Part shown: in pieces, positions 1-9,141 of the stretch
Numbering within the stretch: the stretch's first letter is position 1
Layout of the letters: every line of letters starts with the position of its first letter
From: Iodidimonas nitroreducens
GTDB taxonomy: Bacteria; Pseudomonadota; Alphaproteobacteria; Sphingomonadales; Rhodothalassiaceae
Length of the DNA: 64,000 nucleotides
Direction of reading: 5' to 3'
Assembly: GCA_000710935.1 (NCBI GenBank)
Contig: BAYV01000015.1
Coordinates: forward strand, 1-64,000
Notes under the pieces: model-generated
The model's input: only the letters and a program-made list of their open reading frames with translations
What the model was told of the DNA's origin: nothing
Databases searched by the model: none
Made by a program: the position numbers and the translations under genes

Positions 1-60
1 GCCCGGGATGACGAAAAAGGGGCCCGGGATGACGAAAAAGGGGGCCGGGATGAGGACACC
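1..60. repeat. Short 21-bp direct repeat at window edge
   Basis: The unit GCCCGGGATGACGAAAAAGG starts at 1 and again 21 bp later at 22; a third, degenerate copy begins near 43 and loses similarity after about 12 bases. The array lies just downstream of the pntB stop, so it is non-coding here. It may extend beyond the left edge. No mobile-element gene is attached. Confidence 0.75.
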
Positions 61-75
61 CACCCCGGCCATTTT

Positions 76-1497
76 TCACAGATTGCGGATGATTTCTTCC
101 ACCATCTTCTTGGCATCGGCGAACAGCATCATGGTATTGTCGCGCCAGAAGAGTTCATTATCCACCCCGGCATAGCCACTGCCCAATGAGCGTTTGACGA
201 ACAGCACCGTTTTCGCCTTTTCCACATCTAAAATGGGCATCCCATAGATGGGGCTTGTGGGATCGGTTTTGGCAATCGGATTGGTGACATCATTGGCCCC
301 GATAACAAAAGCCACATCGGCGGTTTGAAAGGCATTATTGATGTCTTCAAGCTCGAACACCTCGTCATAAGGGACATTGGCTTCGGCCAGCAGCACATTC
401 ATATGGCCCGGCATCCGCCCGGCCACCGGATGAATGGCGTATTTCACGCTTACCCCTTCGGCCTTCAGGGCATCGGCCATTTCCCGCACCGCATGCTGGG
501 CTTGCGCCACCGCGAGACCATAGCCCGGAACGATGATCACCGAACCGGCATTTTTCAAGATGAAGGCGGCATCCTCAGCCGAGCCGGATTTGACCGGGCG
601 ATCGGGCCGCGCGCCCTTGATCCCGCCCGCCTCATCACCGCCAAAGCCACCCGCAATGACCGAGATGAAGGAACGGTTCATGCCTTTGCACATGATATAG
701 CTTAGGATCGCCCCCGAAGAGCCAACCAAAGCCCCGGTCACGATCAGGGCATTATTGCCAAGGGTAAAACCGATCCCCGCCGCCGCCCAGCCGGAATAGC
801 TGTTGAGCATGGACACCACCACCGGCATGTCCGCCCCGCCAATCGGCACGATGAGCAAAAATCCGATCACGAAGCTGAGGCCGATGATAGTCCACATCAA
901 ATGGCCGCCGCCCGAGGCCGCGCCCTCGCTGAAGGCAAAAGCGATGATCAGGCCAATGATCGACAGGCCGATCAGGGCATTGATCAGATGCCGCCCCGGC
1001 AGGATGATCGGCGCGCCCGACATCGTGCCCTGCAATTTCAAAAAAGCGATGATCGAGCCGGAAAAGGTGATCGCGCCAATCGCCGCACCAAGGCTCATTT
1101 CAATGCGACTGGCGGCAAAAATCCGCCCCATCTCATCAACAATGCCGAATGAGCCGGGATTGAGAAAAGCCGCCGCCGCCACCAGAACCGCCGCCAGGCC
1201 CACAAGACTGTGGAATGCGGCCACAAGCTGGGGCATCGCGGTCATGGCGATCCGGCGGGCGATCACCAGCCCCACGCCACCGCCCAGCACAATCGCCGCA
1301 AGCACCGGCCATAAGCCAAAAGCAAAAACATCGGGGCGGGAAACGGTGGCCACCACCGCGATCAGCATCCCGATCATCCCATAAACATTGCCCTGGCGCG
1401 ATGTTTCAGGATTCGACAGCCCACGCAGGGCCATGATGAAAAGCACTGCGGCAACAAGATAGGCCACCGCCGTCAGATCGATGAACTGCTGGTTCAT
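76..1497 (-). CDS. pntB: NAD(P) transhydrogenase subunit beta PntB
   Basis: Membrane subunit of proton-translocating transhydrogenase, which uses the proton gradient to drive hydride transfer from NADH to NADP+. The protein (473 aa from this start; family about 460) has a long N-terminal block of membrane segments and a C-terminal soluble NADP(H)-binding domain with the motif GYGLAVAQAQ. An upstream in-frame extension exists, but the ATG at 1497 is preceded by a GAGGGTGG-like ribosome-binding site and gives the usual N-terminus MNQQFIDLT, so it is preferred. It is the last gene of a pntAA-pntAB-pntB operon, 10 bp after pntAB. The split alpha subunit is the usual alphaproteobacterial arrangement. 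Confidence 0.97.
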   Translation of the reverse strand: MNQQFIDLTAVAYLVAAVLFIMALRGLSNPETSRQGNVYGMIGMLIAVVATVSRPDVFAFGLWPVLAAIVLGGGVGLVIARRIAMTAMPQLVAAFHSLVGLAAVLVAAAAFLNPGSFGIVDEMGRIFAASRIEMSLGAAIGAITFSGSIIAFLKLQGTMSGAPIILPGRHLINALIGLSIIGLIIAFAFSEGAASGGGHLMWTIIGLSFVIGFLLIVPIGGADMPVVVSMLNSYSGWAAAGIGFTLGNNALIVTGALVGSSGAILSYIMCKGMNRSFISVIAGGFGGDEAGGIKGARPDRPVKSGSAEDAAFILKNAGSVIIVPGYGLAVAQAQHAVREMADALKAEGVSVKYAIHPVAGRMPGHMNVLLAEANVPYDEVFELEDINNAFQTADVAFVIGANDVTNPIAKTDPTSPIYGMPILDVEKAKTVLFVKRSLGSGYAGVDNELFWRDNTMMLFADAKKMVEEIIRNL

Positions 1498-1507
1498 ATC
1501 CCCACCC

Positions 1508-1843
1508 TCATTTCTTTTCTTTTTTCTTGTACATCGACAGCATCCGCGCGGTGACGGCAAAGCCGCCAAAGATATTCACCGATGCAAGCGCAATCGCCGC
1601 CAGCCCCAGCCATGTGGCCAGATGCATCCCTTCGCCCCCCACCGCGATGATCGCCCCCACGATGATCACCGAGGAAATGGCATTGGTCACACTCATCAAG
1701 GGCGTGTGCAGGGCGGGGGTCACGCTCCACACCACATAATAGCCGACAAAAACAGCCAGCACGAAAATGGAAAGCTGCTGCACAATCGGGCTGGTGGTCG
1801 CAGCGCTTGCGCCTGCGGCCGCCATCATAACGGTTTCAAACAT
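1508..1843 (-). CDS. pntAB: NAD(P) transhydrogenase subunit alpha part 2 PntAB
   Basis: Small membrane piece of the transhydrogenase alpha subunit (111 aa), corresponding to the C-terminal membrane part of the single-chain alpha subunit of enterobacteria. It has about three hydrophobic segments, for example around IFVLAVFVGYYVVW, and ends in a lysine-rich tail. The ATG at 1843 has an AAGGGGAA-type ribosome-binding site; a longer in-frame version would run into the end of pntAA. It lies 13 bp after pntAA and 10 bp before pntB, so the three are almost certainly co-transcribed and assemble as one complex in the inner membrane. Confidence 0.95.
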   Translation of the reverse strand: MFETVMMAAAGASAATTSPIVQQLSIFVLAVFVGYYVVWSVTPALHTPLMSVTNAISSVIIVGAIIAVGGEGMHLATWLGLAAIALASVNIFGGFAVTARMLSMYKKKEKK

Positions 1844-1856
1844 GGAACATTCCCCT

Positions 1857-2999
1857 TCAGGCGGCGGATTTGAGCTGTGGATGGATGATCTCGCCATCCT
1901 GCGTTACCAAAGATGCGCGAATGATTTCATCCTCTTGATCGAGTTTGAGCGCCCCCCCTTCCTGATCAACAAGGGGGGTGAGATAATTGAGCAGATTCTT
2001 GGCATAAAGGGTGGAGGCATCGGTCGCCACCAAAGAGGGCAAATTGCGATGTCCCACAAGGATCACCCCATCTTTATGGATGATTTCCCCGGGCTTTGAG
2101 CCTTCGCAATTGCCGCCCATCTCAACGGCCATATCAACGATCACCGAGCCCGGTTTCATGGTCGCCAACATTTCAGCGCTCACCAGCTTTGGTGCCGGGC
2201 GGCCGGGGATCAAGGCCGTGGTGATCACGATATCCTGCTTTTTGATGGTTTCCGCAATCAGGGCCGCCTGTTTTTGCTTATAGGCATCGCTCATTTCCTT
2301 GGCATAGCCGCCTTCGGTTTCAGCGTTTTTGGCCTCGTCATCATCAACCATGACAAATTTTGCGCCCAGGCTTTCCACCTGTTCCTTCGCTGCCAGACGC
2401 ACATCGGTGGCGGAGACAATCGCCCCCAACCGCCGCGCCGTAGCAATCGCCTGCAATCCGGCAACGCCGGCGCCCATCACCAGCACGCGCGCCGGGGCGA
2501 TGGTGCCCGCCGCAGTCATCATCATGGGAAAAGCGCGGGTGAAAAAGCGCGCCCCTTCCAGAACCGCTTTATAGCCTGCCAGATTGGCCTGCGACGACAA
2601 AACATCCATGGATTGCGCCCGGGTGATGCGGGGCACCAGTTCCAAAGCCACGGCCCGGATTCCAGCCTTGGCATAGGCTTCGATCCGGGGCTTTTCGCCA
2701 AAAGGATTGAGCAGCCCCAGCATCAAGGCCCCGGCTTTCACGCCGTCAAGGCTATCGGCATCGAGGCCGCGCACGCTCAAAATCACCTCGGCATCGGCCA
2801 GCGCTTTGGCCAGGTTTTCGGCAATCGTGGCCCCGGCTTCGCGAAAGGCGCTGTCGGTGAGGGATGCGGCGGTCCCTGCCCCCTTTTCCACATGCACATC
2901 AAAGCCCAGTGCCGTTAGCTTCTTCACCGATTCGGGCGATGCCGCCACGCGCTTTTCATCGGCAGTGGTTTCTTTTACGATACAAAGCTTGAGTGTCAC
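1857..2999 (-). CDS. pntAA: NAD(P) transhydrogenase subunit alpha part 1 PntAA
   Basis: Soluble NAD(H)-binding subunit of the transhydrogenase (380 aa). It resembles alanine dehydrogenase: N-terminal TLKLCIVKET, then a Rossmann NAD-binding motif VMGAGVAGLQAIATARRLGA near residue 175 and the RQD-loop region SSQANLAGYKAV. The start codon is GTG at 2999 with a good AGGAGG site about 9 bases upstream. First large gene of the pnt operon; a 48-aa membrane protein gene precedes it by about 70 bp. Together with PntAB and PntB it should supply NADPH at the expense of the proton gradient. Confidence 0.97.
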   Translation of the reverse strand: MTLKLCIVKETTADEKRVAASPESVKKLTALGFDVHVEKGAGTAASLTDSAFREAGATIAENLAKALADAEVILSVRGLDADSLDGVKAGALMLGLLNPFGEKPRIEAYAKAGIRAVALELVPRITRAQSMDVLSSQANLAGYKAVLEGARFFTRAFPMMMTAAGTIAPARVLVMGAGVAGLQAIATARRLGAIVSATDVRLAAKEQVESLGAKFVMVDDDEAKNAETEGGYAKEMSDAYKQKQAALIAETIKKQDIVITTALIPGRPAPKLVSAEMLATMKPGSVIVDMAVEMGGNCEGSKPGEIIHKDGVILVGHRNLPSLVATDASTLYAKNLLNYLTPLVDQEGGALKLDQEDEIIRASLVTQDGEIIHPQLKSAA

Positions 3000-3067
3000 G
3001 GTCGCCAGTCCTCCTCATGATCGCCTAAAGACTATCGCCAACAGGATGCGCGCAGATCAATCCAGCC

Positions 3068-3214
3068 CTAAAGCAGCAGCAAAGCGAGCAAAGCCAGGGC
3101 AATGAGATGCCCCGCTGCCAGCCAGAATAAAAAGGTTCCAAAGCGGCTGAATTGCACTTCCTTGTCGCGTTCAAAATCAGATTTTTGTGCTTCATCCTCA
3201 GTCATCGACGCCAT
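3068..3214 (-). CDS. 48-aa single-span membrane protein upstream of pnt
   Basis: A small gene read directly from the bases: ATG at 3214 follows GGAGGGG at ideal spacing and runs to a TAG at 3068. The product has a charged N-terminal half (MASMTEDEAQKSDFERDKEV) and one C-terminal membrane helix (from about FGTFLFWLAAG to ALLALLLL). Position and layout match the tiny proteins often labelled aa3-type cytochrome oxidase subunit IV next to pntAA in alphaproteobacteria, but the sequence is not close enough to assert that family. Same strand as pnt and close upstream, so probably in the same transcript. Function unknown; accessory subunit or stabiliser is an inference. Confidence 0.75.
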   Translation of the reverse strand: MASMTEDEAQKSDFERDKEVQFSRFGTFLFWLAAGHLIALALLALLLL

Positions 3215-3367
3215 AAGCCCCTCCAACATATTGGTTCATCACAATCAGCAAGTACAAAGACCATAGCAAAGCCCGGCTATGAGCACAAAATGCAAATGAT
3301 GCTGCGCCGCAAAAGAAACGATATGACAAAAATCGCCATATTCAACCCTTAAAAACATAGATGAGGC

Positions 3368-4708
3368 TCAAAGGCCCGCTTCGGCTAAGGCGCGGGCCTG
3401 CCGGATGGCCAGACTTTCCACCGAAAAATCTTCGATGATCCCTTGGAAAAGCTGATACCAATTCACCTCGGCCCGCAAATGCAAAAAGACCCCGCCAAGG
3501 CCGATGGCCGCGCGATCCATGAACACAAATTCCCGGGGCGGGGTGACGGGGCCCAGTTCTTTCAGCTTTTTATGCACTTTTGCCGCGGTTTCGGCACCAT
3601 ATTGGCCGGGCTGTTCGGCGGCATTGATCAGCCGGGGGCGATCTTCCATCAAGGGCGCATAGAGAAAAGTTGCCCAGATATTGAGCACATCGATCAATTC
3701 GTCACTGAGATTTTGAAATCCCCAGCTTTCATAGGCATGGGCGGCCAGATCGCGATCCCCATCGCGCAAAGCCCGGTACAGATCGATCACCCCGCCCACA
3801 AATGCCGGGGGAAACACCCGAACACAGCCAAAATCCAGCAGATTGATGGCGAGATCATCCCGCGCCGTATAATTGCCCAGATGGGGATCGCCATGGATCA
3901 CCCCATAGCGATGAAAAGGAATGTACCAGGCCCGAAACAGATGGATCGCCAAACGGTTGCGCGTTTCCAGATCGGCATCCTTGAAGTGCAAAAGCGGGGA
4001 GCCCTGAAGCCAGCCCATGGTAAGCAGCCGATCGGTGGATAAATCGGGATAAAGGGCGGGCACATGCACCTGCGGTTCATCGGCGAGCATGGCACGATAA
4101 AGGGTGATGTGCCGGGCCTCGCGCCCATAATCCAATTCTTCGCGCAGGCGGGCGGCCAGTTCCTCGCGAATATGGCGGGTATCGATGGAACGATCATAGC
4201 GTTTGTAAAGGGAAAGCAGCCAATCGAGCTGCGCCAGATCAGCCTCCACCGTGCTCGCCATATCAGGATATTGCAGCTTCACCGCCAGATCCTCGCCCCC
4301 CGGCCCGATGGCCCGATGCACCTGCCCCAAAGAAGCGGCGGCACAGGCTTCGCGTTCGAAAGATTGGAAGCGTTCGCTCCATCCCGACCCCAATTCGGCG
4401 CGCATTCTGCGTTTCACAAATTGCGCCCCCATCGATGGCGCCTGGGCCTGCAATTGCGCCAGTTCGGCCGCCATATCCCGGGGCAGAGCATCGGGGATGG
4501 TGGATAAAATCTGGGCAATCTTCATCACCGGCCCCTTCAGGCTGCCCAGCGCCTGCCGCAGATCGGCCCCCAAAGCCTGCTGATCCACCGCCCGGCCAAG
4601 CATCCGGCCACTGGCCATCCGCGCCCCAACACCCCCCATGGAACGCCCCACCCGGGCATAACGCCCCACCCGCGCGCTCAATCTGTTTCTTTCCGTGTCA
4701 TCCGTCAT
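3368..4708 (-). CDS. ABC1/UbiB-family atypical kinase (AarF/COQ8-like)
   Basis: Protein of the ABC1/ADCK/UbiB family (446 aa from the ATG at 4708), atypical kinase-fold ATPases linked to ubiquinone biosynthesis and lipid homeostasis. Visible motifs in order: a KxGQ-like segment KGPVMKIAQ near residue 60, the VKLQYP nucleotide-binding lysine region, the catalytic segment HGDPHLGNY and the metal-binding LLDFGCVR. The canonical KxGQ glycine is replaced (KIAQ). A TTG ten codons upstream is an alternative start; neither has a strong ribosome-binding site. It stands alone between the pnt operon and a divergent response regulator, so it is not tied to a ubi cluster here. Confidence 0.88.
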   Translation of the reverse strand: MTDDTERNRLSARVGRYARVGRSMGGVGARMASGRMLGRAVDQQALGADLRQALGSLKGPVMKIAQILSTIPDALPRDMAAELAQLQAQAPSMGAQFVKRRMRAELGSGWSERFQSFEREACAAASLGQVHRAIGPGGEDLAVKLQYPDMASTVEADLAQLDWLLSLYKRYDRSIDTRHIREELAARLREELDYGREARHITLYRAMLADEPQVHVPALYPDLSTDRLLTMGWLQGSPLLHFKDADLETRNRLAIHLFRAWYIPFHRYGVIHGDPHLGNYTARDDLAINLLDFGCVRVFPPAFVGGVIDLYRALRDGDRDLAAHAYESWGFQNLSDELIDVLNIWATFLYAPLMEDRPRLINAAEQPGQYGAETAAKVHKKLKELGPVTPPREFVFMDRAAIGLGGVFLHLRAEVNWYQLFQGIIEDFSVESLAIRQARALAEAGL

Positions 4709-4910
4709 GATGGGGCCTGTTTCTAAAGGAGAGGGCAAGAGGAAATGCGGCTTTGGATATGTGGCATGATCGGGGCTTTAAAACCAGCATACGCCGTTCA
4801 TCTGTGGTCGGATCGCAGGCAATCAAACCCTTTTTTAAGATTTGTCCCGATATGATACAAATCTTTCCTGCGCATCCCGAACGAGGGCTGCGCCAAGCGC
4901 GGTGCAGCTT

Positions 4911-6374
4911 ATGAACGAAACGATCCTTATCGTTGATGATGAGCCGACCCAGCGGCATCTTTTGACCGCCATGATCGCCCGATCAGGCCATCATGTTGAA
5001 AATGCGGGGGACGGATCAGAAGCCGTGGCGCGGATCGATGACCCCGAAAAACCGGCCATCGCCTGTGTCATTCTGGATATGCAGATGCCGGGGATGAACG
5101 GATTGGATGTGCTGCAAGCGGTGCGCCCCCGCCATCCCCACCTGCCGGTGATCATTCTCACCGCCCATTCCGGGGTCAGCCGGGTGGTGGAAGCCATGAA
5201 AGCCGGAGCCAGCGATTTCATCGTCAAGCCCGCCAGCGCTGAACGCCTGCGCACCGCCATCGATAGTGCGCTCAGCCATGTGAGCATGACCGGCGAACTG
5301 CCCCATATCAAACCATCGCAAAAAGATTTTCCCGGTTTTGAAAATATGGTGGGGGAAAGCCCGCCCTTTCTCGATGCCATCCGATTGGGCCGGAAAGCCG
5401 CCGCCGTCTCGATCCCGGTTTTGATCGAAGGGCCATCGGGTGTGGGAAAGGAAATCTTTGCCCGGGCCATTCATCAGGCCAGCAATCGCAAGGCCAAACC
5501 CTTCATCACCGTCAATTGCGGGGCGATCCCTGAAAATCTGGTGGAAAGCATTTTATTCGGCCATGAAAAAGGGGCCTTCACCGGCGCTAGCGACCGCCAT
5601 ATCGGCAAATTTCAGGAAGCCTCGGGCGGCACGCTGTTCCTTGATGAGGTGGGGGAATTGCCCCTTGATGTGCAGGTCAAGCTTTTACGTGTTTTGCAGG
5701 AAAATGAAGTGGACCCCATCGGCGCCGCGCGCCCGGTGCCCGTGGATATCCGGCTGATTTCCGCCACCAATCGCCATATGGCCGCGCTGGTTGAAGATGG
5801 CCATGTGCGCGAAGATCTGTTCTACCGGCTCAATGTTTTCCCCCTGACCATCCCCGCCTTGCAGGATCGGGCCGGGGATATTCCCCTGCTGGCCCGGCAT
5901 TTCGTGGGACAGATCGCCCGCGCGGAAAATCTCGAGGAAAAACCCTTGTCGGCGGATGCCATGGCGCTGCTTTCACAAGCCTCATGGCCGGGCAATATCC
6001 GCCAATTACAAAATGCCGTGTTTCTGGCGATGGTGATGAGCGATGGGCCGGAATTGACCGCCGATGATTTCCCGCAATTGCACCCGGCCAGCCCAACCGC
6101 CCCCAAAACCGCAGCGGAAAAAGCCCCGCACAATCCGCCCACAGACCGACATCCCGAACCATCGACCCCGGCTTTTTCGATCAATCTGCTCGATCATAGC
6201 GGCAGCCTTCGCCCCTTGGCCGATCTGGAAGCCGAGATCATCGCCGCCGCCATTCGGCTTCATGATGGCAGGCTTTCTGAAATCGCCCGGCGTTTGGGCA
6301 TTGGCCGCTCTACGCTTTACCGACGTCTGGATGAATTGGGCTTATCGAAAGACCCTGAAAAATTATCCCGATGA
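4911..6374 (+). CDS. Sigma54-dependent response regulator, NtrC family
   Basis: Two-component response regulator (487 aa) that should activate RNA polymerase with sigma54. N-terminal receiver domain: ILIVDDE, acceptor aspartate in VILDMQMPG, conserved K in IVKPAS. Central AAA+ domain (about residues 145-385): Walker A GPSGVGKE, the sigma54 contact motif GAFTGA, Walker B GTLFLDEVGELP and an arginine finger region. C-terminal Fis-type helix-turn-helix (SEIARRLGIGRSTLYRRLDEL). A longer frame from 4842 exists, but MNETILIVDDE at 4911 is the normal receiver start. No sensor kinase gene is adjacent, so its signal and target promoters cannot be read from context. The proline-rich linker before the HTH is typical of poorly conserved hinges. 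Confidence 0.93.
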   Translation: MNETILIVDDEPTQRHLLTAMIARSGHHVENAGDGSEAVARIDDPEKPAIACVILDMQMPGMNGLDVLQAVRPRHPHLPVIILTAHSGVSRVVEAMKAGASDFIVKPASAERLRTAIDSALSHVSMTGELPHIKPSQKDFPGFENMVGESPPFLDAIRLGRKAAAVSIPVLIEGPSGVGKEIFARAIHQASNRKAKPFITVNCGAIPENLVESILFGHEKGAFTGASDRHIGKFQEASGGTLFLDEVGELPLDVQVKLLRVLQENEVDPIGAARPVPVDIRLISATNRHMAALVEDGHVREDLFYRLNVFPLTIPALQDRAGDIPLLARHFVGQIARAENLEEKPLSADAMALLSQASWPGNIRQLQNAVFLAMVMSDGPELTADDFPQLHPASPTAPKTAAEKAPHNPPTDRHPEPSTPAFSINLLDHSGSLRPLADLEAEIIAAAIRLHDGRLSEIARRLGIGRSTLYRRLDELGLSKDPEKLSR

Positions 6375-6470
6375 TCTTTTTCAGGCCCGATCATGATTTT
6401 TGCCTTAAATGCACCCAAAATCAGCCTATGCTGAAGCATCGTTCTTCTGTGGAACCGAAAGTCTTGTGCT

Positions 6471-7361
6471 GTGATTGGTGTTTTTGATAGCGGCTCGGGT
6501 GGCCTCACCATCCTGCAGGCCTTGCGCGAAACCCTGCCCGAGCGCGATTTTCTCTATGTCGGCGATCACGCCCGCGCCCCTTATGGCGAACGAGAAGGGG
6601 CCGAGGTGCATGAATTCACCCGCCAGGCGGTGGATTATCTTTTAGGGCAAAATTGCCGATTGATCATTTTAGCCTGCAATACCGCTGCCGCCGTGGCCCT
6701 GCGCCCCCTGCAACAGGGATGGCTCGCCCAAACCGCCCCCCATGCCCGGGTTTTGGGGGTGCATGTGCCTTTGGTGGAAAGCATCACCGGGCTGGGCTGG
6801 AATGCCCCTGTCAATCCCGTTGCCGACCATGGCGCGATCTGCACAAATGAAGCCAAACCACGCACCTTAGGCATTTTCGCCACCCCGCGTACGGTGACCT
6901 CCGGCGCCTTTAAAACCGAGATCAAATCCCGCGCCCCTGCTATCCATGTGCTGCAACAGCCCTGCCCCGGGCTGGCCGATGCCATCGAAGCCCATGCCCC
7001 CGATGAGCGGATCGAAGCTTTGGTGCGTGGCTATGTGGATCAGTTAATGGCGCAGCCGGGGGCCGATGCCATCGACAGCGTGGCGCTGGCCTGCACCCAT
7101 TATCCTTTTGCTTTAAAGCAATTTCGCGCGGCCCTATCGCCTGCCATCGCCATCCATACCCAACCCCGGATGGTGGCGCTGGCCTTGGCGAATTATCTCA
7201 AACGCCATCCCGATATCGATGATCGGGGCGCGGGCCATCTGCGGCTTTTAACAAGCACCGATCCGCTCCATCTCAATGGGCTCGCCTCACGTCTGCCGGC
7301 CGAACTGCGCCGGTTTGAAGCCTTGCCCGCGCCCCTTGGCTCAGGCGTCCTCTTCGCTTGA
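6471..7361 (+). CDS. murI: Glutamate racemase
   Basis: Asp/Glu racemase family protein (296 aa) that should supply D-glutamate for peptidoglycan. The N-terminus [14 protein letters not shown] and the two catalytic cysteine motifs ACNTAAA and ALACTHYPF are present. The middle carries a variable insertion around [10 protein letters not shown] to [10 protein letters not shown], longer than in E. coli MurI, as in several alphaproteobacterial homologues. Start codon is GTG at 6471. The 3' end overlaps the convergent gapR gene by 21 bp, so the two transcripts must overlap. Confidence 0.9.
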   Translation: MIGVFDSGSGGLTILQALRETLPERDFLYVGDHARAPYGEREGAEVHEFTRQAVDYLLGQNCRLIILACNTAAAVALRPLQQGWLAQTAPHARVLGVHVPLVESITGLGWNAPVNPVADHGAICTNEAKPRTLGIFATPRTVTSGAFKTEIKSRAPAIHVLQQPCPGLADAIEAHAPDERIEALVRGYVDQLMAQPGADAIDSVALACTHYPFALKQFRAALSPAIAIHTQPRMVALALANYLKRHPDIDDRGAGHLRLLTSTDPLHLNGLASRLPAELRRFEALPAPLGSGVLFA

Positions 7362-7619
7362 CGGGGCAGCCGATCCACCTTCCAAAGCGTGCATATACAC
7401 ATCGAGCAGGGCTTCGAGCTCTTCGCGCTCATGGCGTTCCATTTTTCTGATCCGCACCACCTGGCGCATGATTTTCGGATCAAAGCCGGATGATTTGGCC
7501 TCCGCGTACACATCCTTGATATCGTCGGCGATCCCCTTCTTTTCTTCTTCCAAACGCTCGATTCGTTCAATGAAAGAACGCAGAATATCGCCTGCTATTC
7601 CGCCTGCATTGGTCGCCAT
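7341..7619 (-). CDS. gapR: GapR-family nucleoid-associated protein (DUF2312)
   Basis: Protein of 92 aa from the ATG at 7619; longer in-frame starts lack family similarity. The central stretch [20 protein letters not shown] followed by [11 protein letters not shown] and VVRIRKMER is the hallmark of DUF2312/GapR. In Caulobacter, GapR is an essential nucleoid protein that binds overtwisted AT-rich DNA and helps topoisomerases during replication; that role is family knowledge, not shown here. The acidic tail ([12 protein letters not shown]) is longer than in Caulobacter GapR. Convergent with murI and divergent from the bufferin operon. Confidence 0.9.
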   Translation of the reverse strand: MATNAGGIAGDILRSFIERIERLEEEKKGIADDIKDVYAEAKSSGFDPKIMRQVVRIRKMERHEREELEALLDVYMHALEGGSAAPSSEEDA

Positions 7620-7957
7620 GAAGGGAATCTCCTGATGAGGGGCTTTGCCATTTACGGCCAGAAAGGATCGCTGCCGATCCCATAATGGCGGGGGACCATA
7701 GCGACATGGCCAAAGACATGCAATGCCATGCATAAAACGCGTTCATGATGAGGTACAAAGAGGCGACTTGAAGTCTTTGTGAGAACAGGCATTTTACTGC
7801 TGACAACAATGTGAAATCGATTCCTCTTCAACTTCGGCCCCTAACACCTTAGTTTAACACTGTGTCGGAGCAAAGGGATTGCGTGCCCTTTGCCATACCC
7901 GGCAACAGATAACCTGATAATCAGGTTTGATATGCCTATTATATTGGAGAAGATCTT
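7620..7957. promoter_or_regulatory. Divergent promoter region gapR / bufferin operon
   Basis: A 338-bp gap between divergent genes, with no convincing small gene. It holds three inverted repeats: GACTT-G-AAGTC at 7765-7775, CAAAGGG with CCCTTTG at 7871-7892 (8-bp loop), and a perfect 17-bp palindrome at 7911-7927. A TATTAT element lies near 7937 and a GGAGA ribosome-binding site at 7945-7949 sits 8 bases before the bufA start. The repeats are candidate operators or mRNA hairpins; no known consensus was matched. Confidence 0.55.
7911..7927. promoter_or_regulatory. 17-bp palindrome upstream of bufA
   Basis: AACCTGATAATCAGGTT is a perfect inverted repeat (8-bp arms around one A). It lies 30 bp before the bufA ATG and just upstream of the possible -10 element, a good place for an operator of a dimeric regulator. 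Regulator unknown. Confidence 0.5.
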
Positions 7958-8233
7958 ATGAAAACGCTGACGTCAAAAGCCACCACACTCGCCCTTGCCG
8001 GTGCGCTTGCCGCCGCCGTTTCCGCCACCACCGTGCAGGCTCAGGATTGGGCCAAGAAGGCCGAAAAATGCTATGGCGTTGCCAAAGCCGGCCAGAATGA
8101 TTGCAAAGCCGGTCCCGGCACTTCATGCCAGGGCACGTCTAAAGTGGATGGCCAGGAAAATGCATGGATGTTCGTTCCTAAAGGCGTGTGCGACAAGCTG
8201 GCCGGTGGCAGCCTGACTGAGCCCAAAGCCTGA
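7958..8233 (+). CDS. bufA: Bufferin precursor, DUF2282 family (BufA1-like)
   Basis: Secreted peptide precursor (91 aa). N-terminal signal peptide with likely cleavage after VQA at residue 28. The mature part carries four cysteines at 38, 49, 57 and 78 in the DUF2282 pattern EKCYG...NDCK...SCQG...KGVC. In the bufferin family, cysteines of the precursor are converted to thiooxazole groups by the DUF692 enzyme and the product is exported to the periplasm to sequester copper; this is established for Caulobacter bufferin and inferred here. The AWMFVPKG segment before the last Cys is typical. First gene of a four-gene operon; GGAGA site 8 bases upstream. Confidence 0.92.
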   Translation: MKTLTSKATTLALAGALAAAVSATTVQAQDWAKKAEKCYGVAKAGQNDCKAGPGTSCQGTSKVDGQENAWMFVPKGVCDKLAGGSLTEPKA

Positions 8234-8241
8234 GGCCATTG

Positions 8242-9141
8242 ATGCCTTTGGCACAACAGCCTGACAAACCGATGCCGCATCGCGCTGGCATCGGTTTGAA
8301 AGTCGAGCATTATCGGGACGTTCTGAACGGACGTCCCGATCTCGGTTTTTTCGAGGTTCATCCCGAAAATTATATGCTTGCGGGCGGTCCGCGCCTTCAG
8401 GCTCTTCAGGCCATTCGCGCCCATTATCCCCTCAGCCTCCATGGTGTGGGGGCGTCATTGGGATCGAAAGATCCGGTGGATCGCGATCATCTTGATCGCC
8501 TCAAGGCCCTGCAGGATAGGTTCGAGCCTTTTGTGGTCTCCGAACATTTATCCTGGAGCCGCTTTGAAGATCATTTCCTGTCAGATCTGCTGCCCCTGCC
8601 CCTCACCCGCGATGCTTTGGCGGCCATGGCGGCCAATGTGGGCCGGATGCAGGATGCCCTTGGCCGCACGATTCTGATTGAAAATCCATCCACCTATCTT
8701 GAATTTACCCATGCCGAGATGAGCGAGCCGGACTTTTTAAGTGAACTGGTGAAGGAAACCGGCTGCGGGCTGCTTTTGGATATCAATAATATCCATGTGT
8801 GCGCCAGCAATCACGGCTTTGATCCCCATGCCTATCTGGCGGCCATCCCCGGTTCTGCCATCGGCGAAATTCATATGGCGGGCCATGCCATTGATCGCTA
8901 TGGCGCGCGGGATATTCGGATCGATACCCATGGGGCACCGATCTGCGATGATGTCTGGGCGCTTTATGATCATGCCATCGGGCTTTTCGGCCCACGCCCC
9001 ACCTTGATCGAACGCGATGACAATCTGCCGCCCTTCGCTGATCTTCTGGCCGAAGCCCAAAAGGCCGAACGCATCATGGCGGGCAAGGCATCCCCCTCTT
9101 TCAAACAGCCCGACCATTTGGCTGAGGCGAATCATGGCTGA
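8242..9141 (+). CDS. bufB: Bufferin-modifying enzyme BufB, DUF692/MNIO family
   Basis: Multinuclear non-heme iron dependent oxidative enzyme (299 aa) with a TIM-barrel fold, which modifies cysteines of the BufA precursor. The family signature is complete: FFEVHPENYM, LHGVGASLGS, VVSEHLSW, LIENPSTYLEF, GLLLDINNIHVCASN, GEIHMAGH, RIDTHG and TLIERDDN, which supply the histidine, aspartate, glutamate and asparagine metal ligands. The ATG at 8242 is preferred over a TTG one codon upstream; it follows the bufA stop by 8 bp. The end overlaps bufC by 8 bp, indicating translational coupling. Cytoplasmic, acting on the precursor before export. Confidence 0.92.
   Translation: MPLAQQPDKPMPHRAGIGLKVEHYRDVLNGRPDLGFFEVHPENYMLAGGPRLQALQAIRAHYPLSLHGVGASLGSKDPVDRDHLDRLKALQDRFEPFVVSEHLSWSRFEDHFLSDLLPLPLTRDALAAMAANVGRMQDALGRTILIENPSTYLEFTHAEMSEPDFLSELVKETGCGLLLDINNIHVCASNHGFDPHAYLAAIPGSAIGEIHMAGHAIDRYGARDIRIDTHGAPICDDVWALYDHAIGLFGPRPTLIERDDNLPPFADLLAEAQKAERIMAGKASPSFKQPDHLAEANHG

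Noticed and set aside
3068-3214. Firm naming as aa3-type cytochrome oxidase subunit IV
   Set aside because: Position fits but the sequence is not convincingly similar, and no oxidase genes are near.
9017-9133. Upstream extension of bufC
   Set aside because: It lies within bufB in another frame; the DUF2063 similarity starts at the ATG at 9134.
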